Shown: piece after piece, positions 1-16,566 of the stretch | Position numbering within the stretch: position 1 is the stretch's first letter | Layout of the letters: each line of letters begins with the position of its first letter | DNA from: Apostichopus japonicus | Lineage: Eukaryota > Echinodermata > Holothuroidea > Aspidochirotida > Stichopodidae | Reading direction: 5' to 3' | DNA: 64,000 bases | NCBI RefSeq assembly: GCF_037975245.1 | Contig: NC_092569.1 | Location: 1,897,501-1,961,500 of the forward strand | The notes under the pieces: model-generated | Told to the model about the DNA's origin: nothing | Databases searched by the model: none | What the model saw: the letters and a program-made list of their open reading frames with translations, nothing else | Program-made: the position numbers and the translations under genes

Positions 1-1200
1 CAGTTTTGGCTCATATCAGAAAATATGATTTGGCAAACGGATGGCAAGGTAAATATCCTAATTTATTATATTAAAGCAATTTAGTAGCCAAGGTTTTAGA
101 TTTACATGTACGATCTGTTTGTGGGAGCAAGAAGATAATATATATAAGTTAACGTCACGTGATCATCCGAATTAGTGCGATATCGCTTATGCTATAGTGA
201 AGTCGTAACTGGTTTGCTGATCGGGTTGTAGTAATGGCGGTTTCTTGATTCTGATACAGGTGAAAGTTCATAAAATGCTGCTTTAAGTTGAGACTATATG
301 ACTTGTTGAAATATGTCGATGCACATCTCTCTGGCAACCAGGAAATATTGCAATTGTATCCTGTTAATTATAACGAGCATGTCTGTATCGTTTTCACTTA
401 AAACACTTGATTAAAATATATCCTCATATAGCATAATGCGACTAAAATGGGACAAAAAATTAATAATAAAAAACGGAAACACAACATCTTGACGGCTTAT
501 ACTGTGACAGAGTTCTTCGTGAAGAACAACTCCCAAAAAAATACTTGTTTTTAAAACAGTCTCGTCATGTAAACGGGAACTGTCGTTGTGTAAACATGTA
601 ATGTCATCGTAATGCGACTAGGATCTATCTGAAACATTTTACCCGTTTTGGAGTGTTTTTTTTTCTTCTAACTTTTAAGCCTGAGGTAGACTGGTAACAT
701 TCACGTGTTGACACTGAATGGTAATGCTATCATTTAGGTCATATGACGAGCTTCACGCTTTTAGATTTACCATTTCCAAAACCGATCTTCATTACATAGG
801 CCCTATATTAGACTTTGTCATAAACAGAGAAAAAACATACGAAATTGAAACACATGTGACTCGATGACGTCATATTTAAAGTTGATCAAGTAGTCAGATT
901 GATTTTGGGAGGGGAGGGGAGGGGAGGGGAGGGGAGGGACAGGGGCGTTGAGTGGGATATGGAGAGGGAGGGCTCGTTCGTTTCCCCGCTTTTGTGATGC
1001 GTATGAAAAGCAAGTTCCTACATTATCCAACCACAAAACTACACTTTGCAACATTTGTTTGGGGAGATAATCCCTAATTTCTATTTTTGATCTGGTTCTT
1101 GGACAAATGGACCGAAGTGACGTTGTTGCAGGATCACGAAACTCATATACAAACAGGAGTTCTATATGTAGACCCCGTTCAAACCCATTTGGCGTTCCAT
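1..1200. other. Non-coding intergenic DNA with a G-rich tract
   Basis: I see no open frame with recognisable protein similarity and no RNA gene. The only ordered feature is a purine-rich (GGGGA)n tract at about 907-939, five to six units long, which could form a G-quadruplex on the + strand. The rest is AT-rich unique-looking sequence. Confidence 0.5.
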
Positions 1201-1390
<190 letters not shown>

Positions 1391-4300
1391 CACTAAACTA
1401 CAAGGAACAATCAATCAAGTAGTTCTGTACACGTCTTTCGCAATGACTTTGACTTCACAGTAGGTCAGTGTCCAGACAAACGATTTGATAGGCTATCTGG
1501 TCATGCCGAGGCTTCCTGTATATAACACTCTATGAAAAGAAAATTCAATAAGGCCTTTCCCTTAAATAGTTTTCTGTACACCTCATTGACTTGGGGACTA
1601 GGATAAAAAACGTTTGGCAATAGGTCAGCGTATGGTTTGAATAGGGAAGTGATCCTACATGGTATACTGTTAAATTGTTAATGCATATTGATGTCCCCAA
1701 CGTAGAACTCCGGGCTAAGGTAGGAGGGGTGGGAGGGGGAGGGGGTATAGTCAGGATACCATATGGTATAGGGTCAATGTATAGCCTATATACCGTAAAA
1801 ATGGTACAACCGAATCTCAGCCCTGCCGGTATTGTTCTATTCGGTTTTCTGCTTGGATGAACTATATCCACACTGGTTAGCTGAGTACAAATACGTTATT
1901 CTAAGTATATATATATATCATATATTTGAATTTATCAAAGTTCATTTGTTTACATAACTCCTTTAAACACACATCGGTTTCCGGTGTTCTTATTGAAATA
2001 TTGTCCTCCGAAGTTTGCGTTTGTACAGACTTTGACCTAATGTAAAGTACAGAGTTTAACCACAAGAGAAGCCCCATAGAAGGACCCTAGTCTTTTTTTT
2101 TTAGGGGAGATTAATCACTTTCATAACGTGTTTTAGTGTCTGAAGTCCTTTTATAACCATGCAGAAGGCTAAAGGCTACTAATATTATCGGTCACATTGA
2201 AATATAAATAAATACACTAACAAAGAAAATCATAATTTTCGCACGACCATAATATCTTTCGGAAAATTCTCTGACAAACGGAAATGTCTGTATATATACA
2301 TATACATACATAAATCCAGGGTGAAAAGCTCACTGGTACACCAAAGTTCAAGAATGAAGTATATTTTTGGGGGGTGGGGGAGGGGGGCAATCAGCAGCTT
2401 CTCACATAAGTTTAAGGCTGTATTGTGATAATTTGTGTTAATAACAAAAGGTTGCTCATGAGCTATTTTGAAAATAATCTGATTTCTTTGCTATCGCATT
2501 TGACCCAAACAAGGAGAGGTCAGAACTTTAGGTTGAGATACATCAGGCCTTTGGAAAATGGTCACGACATGTTCATACGTTCTGCTAGCCAACAATCTCC
2601 GAAGACACCTTTTTGCATGTTTAATCTTCGTTTCAAGTTTAAATCTGACAAGTGTTTTTGTGTGTGTTTTTTTTTAAGAAAAAGAAAAAAAAAAGAAGAG
2701 CCATCCAAAATAAAGGGCTAGACACAAATAACCAAACGTCATTTCACCGACCTGATACACTTTATGTATATGCCACGATGGCCTGACGTGTTGGACCTGG
2801 GAGGGGGTGGGGTTACAGCCCGGGGCCTGGGGTGACAAGGGGGGTCCTAGGAAATAAGAGTTAAAGAATATCGTATGCTCATTTTTTATAACCGCACTGA
2901 AGAAATGAATATTCATACAAACAAAAAAGGGGAGGGGATAGGAGGGGTGAAGGCCCGATGAATACAAATTGTTAATAAAATGCCATCAATTGTGAATAGA
3001 CTTATCCAGCTGGTTCTTTTAGTTTTACAAATTGCACGGAATGTTCAAACTACCAGAGAAGAGCCTTTCTTTCACTTATCGAGAGGAAGAGATGATGCGA
3101 TCGGAAGATATATGTTATACGCATGCGCACTTTGGTATACCACGTTTTCAAATGACCTCCCTGTATCCAGGGAGTTATTACATAACGACTCCCTGCTGTA
3201 TCTCAGTTATACTGGTCAGTCACTTCTTGCTATATCGATTTCAGTCTTTTACGTGAAATAAAAAGAAGGAAAAATAGAAAAGTAATGATTAGCGGACACT
3301 GTGCGGGCCGGTTTCCTGACCTTGGATGTCTGCAGAGGTATTAATAAAAGAGTATTACTGCGGGCAAGGTAATAATCTTAACTTAAATGATACAAGAAAA
3401 AAGACCGGATCTACTTTACAATGCCTGCCTGATCTGTCGTGAGTCGTCGGAACTGTACCAATCAGGCTACCAATACATATACATTCTTCTCAACATAGTA
3501 ATAGTAGTGTCCCCTTCCCAAGAAAAGGGAGCAAAGGACAGGGGAAAACGTGTATGGTTAAATAAATAAATTAATTAATAAATAACAAATAAGTAACAAA
3601 AATAAATAAGAAACAAAGAAAACTTTCATACTTCTCATCACTTACTAGAACTAACGAAAATGTTTCACAGGTAGAATGATCGACTACTGGGAGCACATTA
3701 GCCGGAGGGAGGAGGGGGGGTGGGGGCGAAGGTTCGTTAACTGTAACCACGATAGTTTGCTATTAACAGAAATTTCAGAGTAATTTGTACTTTTGTCAAA
3801 AATATTTTTGTACTCGAAAATCGATACGAGAAGACGAAACAAAACTACTTGAAAATGTTGCCGAAGGATTCAAACACTGGATTCCCATCAGGTATCTTCA
3901 CCCTTGATCGCCCCCCTCCCGCCCATGTACAAGCTGCCAACAACAATGTATCCCACCCCATCCCCTTTCCCCCTCCCGCCTCCAAATATCCTCCTAAGCG
4001 TCTGAGCGTTATAAAAGAGTAGATGAAATAAACATTGTTTGCTATAGAGTGAGATTCGAATCATCAATGATGAGGAAAACAAGTCTTACTGTGTACTAAT
4101 CCAATTGTGCTATTGCAATTATTATCAAATTGAACATTCTTCAATAAAACGCTGGGAATTATGTAAAGACTTAGATAACAATGTAACCACGTTTGCTTAT
4201 AGCAAATTTTAGTCGGTTAAAAATCGGTTATATTTCGTTATCGGTTTTACAGCTGTCATTTTATTTTCTCTTCTGGGCTGCTGACACTATTCAAAAGAGA

Positions 4301-7300
4301 AGATTCTGATAACAGAGGACAACTGCGCAAATGAATCTTACTCTTAGTACTATATACAAAGCAATTCGATATACTGCGGTTATTGTAAACCATCGCGGAA
4401 TTGCTACCTGTGACCACAGCATGTGGTTATGCGGGACACTACCCAAAACCACAACGATGTTACGACTGCAAACTTCTCACATTCCAGATTAAAGGTGGCG
4501 TGCAGGTTTTATATATATCCTGTAAAATTGATATCAAAGTCTCTGTTAAGATTAAAATTTAAATAAAGAAAAAAAGAGCAAAATATCCAACTGTTACTGT
4601 GAATGAAACAAGACGTCAATCCTTTAGGCGATTATTAGTCCGAATACGGCTGAACACTTTTCTGAGCAAGTATAGTTGTCAATGAACGTATTTCAAACTC
4701 GCAGGTGCATACGGTGCCCGTTGAAAAGAAAACATGCCGTTAGCAGGGCGAGAATTTCCTGGGAGGGGGTCCAAGGAAGGGTGCATGAATTTGTCAGATT
4801 TGGGTGTCTAACTACGGGGCTTTTAGTAGATCTGATTTTATTATCTTAAGATATTAGTCCTTCGGCGGTGCGACCATGTAACGAAGTGCATCCTATAGTG
4901 TTAATGCAAGCGTATAAAGGACACAGTGATTTACCTTATTGATTAAAGCCGTCAGTGTGTCGTATTCATTGAAGGAATAAAAAAAAATCCCACCCATTCC
5001 CCTGTACCTGCTCCCCATTAACCTCTTCGGTAATAGTATTATTTTGCTATATTCAACCTTGGAGAGTGGAACTGGGAGTGGGGAGGAGGGGAGGGGGAGG
5101 GGCTGGAGGTCTTCGTAGTCATGGGTACCATTGGGAGATACGAGGTTGTGAATTGGCAACAAAAGCTTCCAGGATTGAGCTTGTTAGTATTACTCGATTG
5201 GCCACAGATCCTCCAAGCACGGTCTTTTTGGAAATCTTATTTATGGTATTAAATTATTTTATTCTCGTATTTATCGCTTTTGTCGTCACAAATTTTACCA
5301 CTGGTCGTTACGAGACGCTACTCATCATATCCAATAAGAGAATAACTGTTCCAATTGCCAGTCAGTAACGACGAATTGTATACGTCCAAGAAATAATGCA
5401 AAAATGTGATTTTTCAAAGTTAGGAATGTCGCCTCCCGGTATGGGAGAACTGCAATGGGAGAACAGTGTGGTCAAAGGTCCTTTGAGACGCCCACCACAT
5501 CCAGTCCCCGCAGTGCCATTCGCATTTTAGGTGAATGACCTTTTCATAAAAATAAAAAAAAAACGATTTGCTAATTTGGTAACCATAATGTAATAAGAGA
5601 TTTGGCTAAGACGAAATTTCTTAATCAGACAGGCTACTCTATTTCGTGCTTTTTTATTCTTTTTCTTTTTAATTCTGCCGATAATGTCTTGCAGTGCTTG
5701 CGGTATAGGCACTGTTTGTATTTCAGAGAATTGCTGAATCGAGTGAAAGGAATGTGGTAACTAAGAAAGGCAACACGAAAGAATATGTAGTCAAGTTTTG
5801 AGAGAAACGTTCATATAACTGCCAACTAGTTAGGACTTATGCATGGGAACGTTTATACACAGTCCTGCGTTGTTTACGCTCGTTCCTTTCCGCAATACGA
5901 AGTACAATAATCAAACACCGTGTTATCACCAACCAAGCTACGCGGGCGAAAGGGGAAGAATGCGGGCAATAATTGTGGTGAAGAACCGCATGCGTTCGTC
6001 AAAAGTATCTTGAGAAGAAACATTATCTGTTTAAAGAACTTTTTAAATTTGATTTTGGTAAATGTTATGACGCTATGCGTTACTGCAATTCCATAGCAAT
6101 TTATCATGCATGGGCCGCTTTCATTTCAGATAAGGTAAAAATTCAAGTCGAAATTTGTGATTTTTTTTTCTTCTTCAAATTCGATGTCACGAAATGTGTC
6201 TGGGGGACGAAATCGATTCGATAAGCTTTGATCCTTCGAATAATTCCTATTCGTCGAAGATGACTATAAAAGCCATTTAAATATCTCCGTGTGGATAATT
6301 TTAGAGAGTGGTAGTATACATGCTTGTTCAAACTTGAGGATGGGTGACAATTATCTGGCATTCTAGCATCTTCGTGTGGGAGTGGAGGGGGGAGGGGGGG
6401 GGGGTAAAATAATGATGGCCTTTAAATACCGAATGCAAAATGGCTGCTTTAAAATAACGCTATAAGTGTAAACTATAAGTAACTGAATAAATTGAAATTG
6501 AAGTCCCGCCGCGGGCCTTGAGGAACTTGAAATTCCTCCACATAAACTTGCAGTTAAAATATAAGCCATTGTACAACGGTGCCAAAAGAATTGACCATGC
6601 ATTATCAACCGTAATATATATATATATATATTTCATTACAAGTCTCTATGCAGATCTAAAGTTACATTCCGTATATGTCTCGTTACATTACTAAACCTAT
6701 ATTTCAAACGAATTATGTATCAGGCGCCATGTTAGCATATCCACAATATAAAATAGTTTACGAATCAATGATATTGAAAGACTGTAAAGTAACATGGTCA
6801 CAGCGTGAAAGCAAGGCTATCCTAACTAGGTCCCGTCACCCTTTGCTCGTTTGCCAGCCACAACAATGCAGAATCGCACGGTGTTCTCGACCACAATCCC
6901 ACATAAATTGGTCAGAAACGCAGAAATACTGACAGAAAAGCCCTCGGGTATTATATACCCTGAAGGAGCCTAATTTTTTTTAAAAGATTTTCCTAATGAG
7001 CACAATCTTCGACGTCATTCTATCAGATTCGATTGCATATCAAAGTTGTCAGAGCCTGTATCATGTTACGTGTTAGTAAAACGACTTAGGTAAAGTTATC
7101 CTGCATATATCAACATTATGACGTTATAGAGCTGGAAAGACCTCAAAGACCACTTGTTATAAATACAATAAATAAAAGACTTAACTTATATTCGGCCTTC
7201 GGTATAATAAACGGTATGTTCCGAAAATTTTACTTTTAAAAATTTCAATTTCACGTGTTGTTCAAATTGACCAATCAGTGTCCATCAGTGGGGTATTTTC

Positions 7301-7560
7301 TGTCACGTCCGATTCGTGAATGATTGCCAACACGTTATAGCATATATTGTCAGTCATTGCCGACTTTACAAGACAATCAATCACAAAAAAAACTTTGAGA
7401 TTGAGTTTACCGTAAACTAATGATAGCGTTAGTCATAATTTATTTGATTATATTGTAAATTTTGTACAGTTTAGTTCCATTTGACATTTTGTATATAGTT
7501 TTTATTTCTTATTGAATAGCCGGTATATGTTTGCTAAACAAACAGATTTTCAACGCAATA
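1391..7560. other. Intergenic DNA, no gene recognised
   Basis: Short open frames here (60-108 codons) show no domain, no splice-consistent extension and no codon bias that I can recognise. Poly-purine tracts such as the G-rich run near 1720-1745 and runs near 3710-3725 and 6385-6405 interrupt otherwise AT-rich DNA. No tRNA-like box A/box B pair was seen. Confidence 0.45.
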
Positions 7561-7574
7561 TAATTATGCAAGCT

Positions 7575-7625
7575 CATTTTATGACGTTCGTATAACACTC
7601 CCACTGGGACCTTCGTCAGCAGTAC
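7575..7625 (-). mobile_element. Degraded Penelope-like element remnant (hammerhead-like motif, minus strand)
   Basis: Read on the minus strand, this stretch has CTGACGA (matching the hammerhead core CUGANGA), an extra A, then GGTCCC-AGT-GGGA, the start of a stem II hairpin. It is followed by a decayed right side where GAAAC would be expected (ACGAACGTC). The same 16-base core recurs in a better preserved copy at 25943-25970. Penelope-like retroelements are known to carry hammerhead or hammerhead-like motifs in their terminal repeats, so I read this as an old remnant. No coding part is visible nearby. Confidence 0.4.
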
Positions 7626-7876
7626 ACTGTATTCCAATATATTTAAAGAATATAGAAAGTTTCGATATTGGTAAGTTTACATATAGTTTTCAGTACAGTA
7701 CAAATGAGGAACTAAATGTTGCAATTGACCTATAATGACGACATCAATATATTTACCTTAACAGTATTAAAGTTACTCATTAAATAACATTTATTGTTAC
7801 GAATCTCAGTATCAATATAGTATAGGCCTATGTTACTCTGATTTGTTATTTGTCTGCAATAAATTTGTCAGGGACA

Positions 7877-7920
7877 GATGTTGTTGATGGTGTTGACGGT
7901 GTTGATGGTGTTGATCTTGG
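7877..7920 (+). repeat. Short 9-bp tandem repeat (GTTGATGGT-like)
   Basis: About four to five imperfect copies of a nonamer (gttgatggt, gttgacggt, gttgatggt) in tandem. No coding context. Confidence 0.7.
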
Positions 7921-12305
<4,385 letters not shown>

Positions 12306-12368
<63 letters not shown>

Positions 12369-12471
12369 GAAATATATATATGAATTTATATATATATATA
12401 TATTTATATATTTACATATATAAATTCATATACATATATATATATACGTTATATGTATACGTTATATAGAC

Positions 12472-12515
<44 letters not shown>

Positions 12516-12520
12516 CTATA
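12306..12520. repeat. Compound (TA)n-rich microsatellite region
   Basis: TA arrays alternate with short motifs such as 'tatacgttata' and 'aaattcatata', some of them in inverted orientation relative to each other, giving a near-palindromic low-complexity region. Confidence 0.9.
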
Positions 12521-14334
12521 TACGTTACATGTATACGTTATATATACACAGTATATATACGTTGGGAGCGACTGTGCTCTTACCTATCCCCTCACTGTAT
12601 AAACCGTTTAAAATGCTTCAGTGCAGCAAAATGAAAGTATAAGAAACAAAAACCCTATAAATGATTGATAAAGATAATGGTTTATTTATTTTACCAAGAA
12701 TTTTGGGCCTAAAAAGGAAAGTGGAACCGCTTGATATCGAATGCATTCTTTTGTCTAGGGCAGTGGAAATTTGTACAAAGATTTACTTTCCCACGAGTCA
12801 CCATGGTGACGCGCTGAGCTTAAGGTATAAATTGAGATAACGCTGAAAAAAAATCTTTGCGCTGATCATTACCACCAGGATGAATAAAATATTTAACATT
12901 TTTATAGGAAGGCGAATCTCTCCATTGCGCACCAGTATTCAGTGTTCCCCTGAAAAAAAAATTGGCAATTCGCACCCTGTATATAGGCCCATGGAGATAA
13001 GGCAAAGTTTCAAGAAGAGACTTTACAAAATCGATCGGTTTCCTGATTTGAGCAGGGGATACTCACTAGTTTTAAATTAAAAATGTGAAGGTCTTCTTTT
13101 TAACATTGTTTTTCTAAAATATTTTATAGGGATCTCCTGATGTGAACATTAACGTGAGAGAGGCCCACCTGTAACCCTGTGAGTTTTCTAATACTCTTAA
13201 CTGAAAGAATGAGATGCTGGTGACGTCACGACTGATCTAATTCATGCTCTGGGGCTAAAAATACTTCTGGTAAGATTGAAATGTTTTTACTAAAATAAAC
13301 TGAAACCTCAAAAATAAAACCTTGTTGATATTGGTCAAGTTTTTACCACAAAACCTTTAATCCTATCATTTTGGGTATCTGAGTGTAAAATTGCCATGAA
13401 TCAAAAACTTTATTTTGTTTTCCTCCTCAATTTTTTGAATAAAAACTGGTAATCCTGAGAAAGAAGAGAGAGTGTGGTCAGTCGTAAAAAAGATTACCTA
13501 AAAACATGAATAAACTTAACTTTTGATCCGGAGCAAAAATATTCCCATTACGTATAAGGTAGTCCCACATTCCATTTATTGTGAGGTCTCACGATTTCGG
13601 GAATACATATTATTTATTTGACCCAAATGCTTATTCTAAGTACAAAACCAAACTTTCTAAAGGTATAATTTATCAATGGCAACCGTTGTGATAATCACAA
13701 TATGATATCATCCCAAATTCTCACTAATATTATAAAGGTGTTAAATGAAGCGAAATTTACCCACTTGAACTTGTCATTGAGCGTTGATGTGAAGCCTGGA
13801 TTTATTAATGTCTATGAAATGATTAACAGACTTCATGAAGAGCACAATAGTAATTGAACTATATAGATATATAGATATATATTTCTATATACATGAAATT
13901 TTCAAAACTTGTTGCTAAATAAAGAAGCGAAAGTTGAGGCCCTGAACATTTTGAAATCATTTCAATAGTTGAAGCCGATCAATGTGTCAGTTACGTAAAG
14001 AAATAACAATAAATCCATCACCTATGGGATGGTAAGCCGGATTTGAAATGATATATATGATATAAGACACTCTCGTCGTTACGAAAATGAAATTAACCAT
14101 TATGAAGGAGGGGTACAGCCGAAATTCCTGGAAGCAGCTTTGAACATTTCGTTTTTGTTAGAAATGTCATGCACGTTTAATGTCGACTGATGTTAGAATA
14201 TGCAGCCTGAAGATGATTCGTATAGTAGTACTCCTCAAGTATGCCCAAATATGCTAGCAAGTCAAATAAATGGTCACTGATTTTTAGATTTCAAGAATCA
14301 TTTGACTGTCATCTCAATAGCATTGTGCCTCCTC
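12521..14334. other. Intergenic DNA, no gene recognised
   Basis: AT-rich with no supported feature. Short open frames of 61-66 codons have no recognisable content. Confidence 0.45.
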
Positions 14335-14440
14335 TCTGAGGGGTACACGTTGTCAGTCCGACACGTTTTCAGTCCGAAAATAAAATACACGTTTCAGTCC
14401 GAAAAAACGAGTTTTCAGTCCGACACGTTTTCAGACCATA
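14335..14440 (+). mobile_element. Partial copy of a minisatellite-bearing inverted-repeat element end
   Basis: The stretch begins ggggtacacgttgtcagtcc and continues with tandem units containing 'ttttcagtccgaaaat' and 'cagtccgacacg'. This matches, in reverse complement, the right end of the element at 25683-26590. It is therefore probably a solo end or truncated copy of the same family. No second terminus or target duplication was found here. Confidence 0.6.
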
Positions 14441-15550
14441 TCAGAATGTCTGATTCAATTCCCTTCAGTGTCTTAGCTGGGGAATTATTTTAAGACTTAG
14501 AACCTACTGGAAAGAATACAGTTGAAAACTGTTTTATTCAGTTTTTAGCATCCCTAAAAATTTGAGGCATACTGATGACCCTTTAACCTATGTATGATGT
14601 ATATATCACGTTTTTCTTTTGCACATCTTTATTGAACCTTTTGGCGTTCCATGAATCATTACGTATATGGCATTGTTCCAATCACAGCAGACTTTCCGAC
14701 ATTTCAAGTATCGATATAGATTGTTTTCTCACAATTTTTTTGTTTTTTGTCGGGAATGAATTTGTGTATCTCAATTATCCACTTATCAGTCAGTGCGTGT
14801 GTCCTCTTGTGCTTCTGACTTGACTAGAGAAATTCGACCTCGACTCAACAAAACATCAAAACTTTACACTCATTGAAGGATGTCTTCAATGACTTGTTCA
14901 ATAGTTCGCTAAAGTTCCGTTTAGGAATTAGATCGGATCATTAGATCGTGAAAGTTGTGATCTCCACACAAGTGACAATAACGAGGATAGAATAACACAT
15001 AAAACTCTAATTAATGGTTAACACCGGCTGCATTCAAAGCAAATTATAATCAAGCCTAGCCGTCGGCTAATCTAGCCAACAAATATGCTAGCAAGCCACA
15101 TCATTGGTCACTCATCTTACTTTATACAAATACAATTTAGACCTGACAGTGTAGGTATAAGAGGATGTTCAACTTTCACCCAAATTATATACGCCCATAC
15201 ATACAGATGAAGTAATATTAATTTATACAATTTACTATTTCACTTATAAATAGCCCTGACAACGTTCTTCTGCTTCAATCAAATCCCCTTTCTTCTCAAA
15301 AGTTGAATTCTTGTTTTCTTTGTTTTAACAGTATATCACGTTTCCTTCCTGTACGTTGATTTTAAAGCAGTTATATTTCATTTTCGTTATACCTATGATA
15401 GCATGAAGCTTTCAGTCATTGCAGCATAAAATCTTTCTATTGAAGTTATAAATTAAAAGAAATAAATTGAAAAAATGACCAGTATATGATTAAAAATTGG
15501 TCAATATAAAACAGCGTAATTTTCGTATAGCTCTTTAGTATATAAATAGT
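14441..15550. other. Intergenic DNA, no gene recognised
   Basis: AT-rich sequence with nothing I can assign. No frame longer than about 80 codons. Confidence 0.4.
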
Positions 15551-15554
15551 ATGA

Positions 15555-15695
15555 TTTATATATATATATATATATAGTATAATATATATATATATATAGG
15601 CTATATATATAGGCTATATATATAGGCTATATATAGGCTATATATATATATAGGCTATATATATAGATATATAATTAGTGTGAGTATATATATAT
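15555..15695. repeat. TA-rich minisatellite with TATAGGC units
   Basis: TA dinucleotide arrays are interleaved with repeated 'tataggctatatata' units, directly abutting the 20-bp minisatellite downstream. Confidence 0.9.
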
Positions 15696-15699
15696 ATAT

Positions 15700-16566
15700 A
15701 TAGTGTGAGTACGAATACAATATCACGAGTAAGAGTACATCGTGAGCACTAGCACAACATCATGAGTACGAGTACAACAGTATGACTACGAATACAACAG
15801 CATGAATACGAGCACAACAGCATGAGTACGGGTACAACATTATGAGTACGAATATACAACAGCATGAGTATGAGTACAACAGCATGATTACGAGTACAAC
15901 AGTATGAGTACGAATACAACAGCATCAATACGAGCACAACAGCATGAGTACTAGCACAACAGCATGAGTACGAGTATAACAGTATGAGTACGAATATACA
16001 ACAGCATGAGTATGAGTACAACAGCATGATTACGAGTACAACAGTATGAGTACGAATACAACAGCATCAATACGAGAACAACAGCATGAGTACGAGTACA
16101 ACAGTATGAATACGAGTACAACAGTATGAGTACGAATACAACAACATGAATACGAGCACAACAGCATGAGTACGAGTAAAACAGTGTGTAAACGAGTACA
16201 ACAGTATGAGTACAAATACAACAGCATGAGTACGAGTACAACAGTATGACTCAAGTACGAATACAACAGCATCAATACGAGCACAACAGCATGAGTACGA
16301 GTACAACCGTATGAATACGAGTACAACAGTATGAGTACGAATACAACAACATGAATACGAGCACAACAGCATGAGTACGAGTACAACAGTGTGTAAACGA
16401 GTACAACAGTATGAGTACGAATACAACAACATGAATACTAGCACAACAGCATGAGTACGAGTACAACTGTGTGTAAACTAGTACAACAGGTTGAGTACGA
16501 ATACAACAGCATGAGTACGAGTACAACAGTATGAGTACGAGTTCAACAGCATGAGGAAGAGTGTAA
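15700..16566 (+). repeat. 20-bp minisatellite (about 43 units) with higher-order structure
   Basis: The basic unit is about 20 bp, of the form acaacagtatgagtacgagt. Variants include agcatgagt, agcatgatt, agtgtgtaaacgagt and aacatgaat. Because 20 bp is not divisible by three, the translated frames repeat every 20 residues, producing long minus-strand frames that look like low-complexity proteins but are repeat artefacts. A block of about 142 bp (with 'gaatatacaacagc') is duplicated in tandem, starting near 15849 and again near 15991, showing higher-order repeat organisation. The same unit family occurs in the opposite orientation at 51730-52075. Confidence 0.93.

Noticed and set aside
16100-16500. 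CRISPR-like regular spacing in the tandem array
   Set aside because: It is a contiguous 20-bp minisatellite without unique spacers, in a eukaryotic genome.
15749-16526. Overlapping minus-strand frames of 84-125 codons resembling repetitive secreted proteins
   Set aside because: They are translations of a 20-bp minisatellite in several frames. The unit length is not a multiple of three, so all frames read alike.
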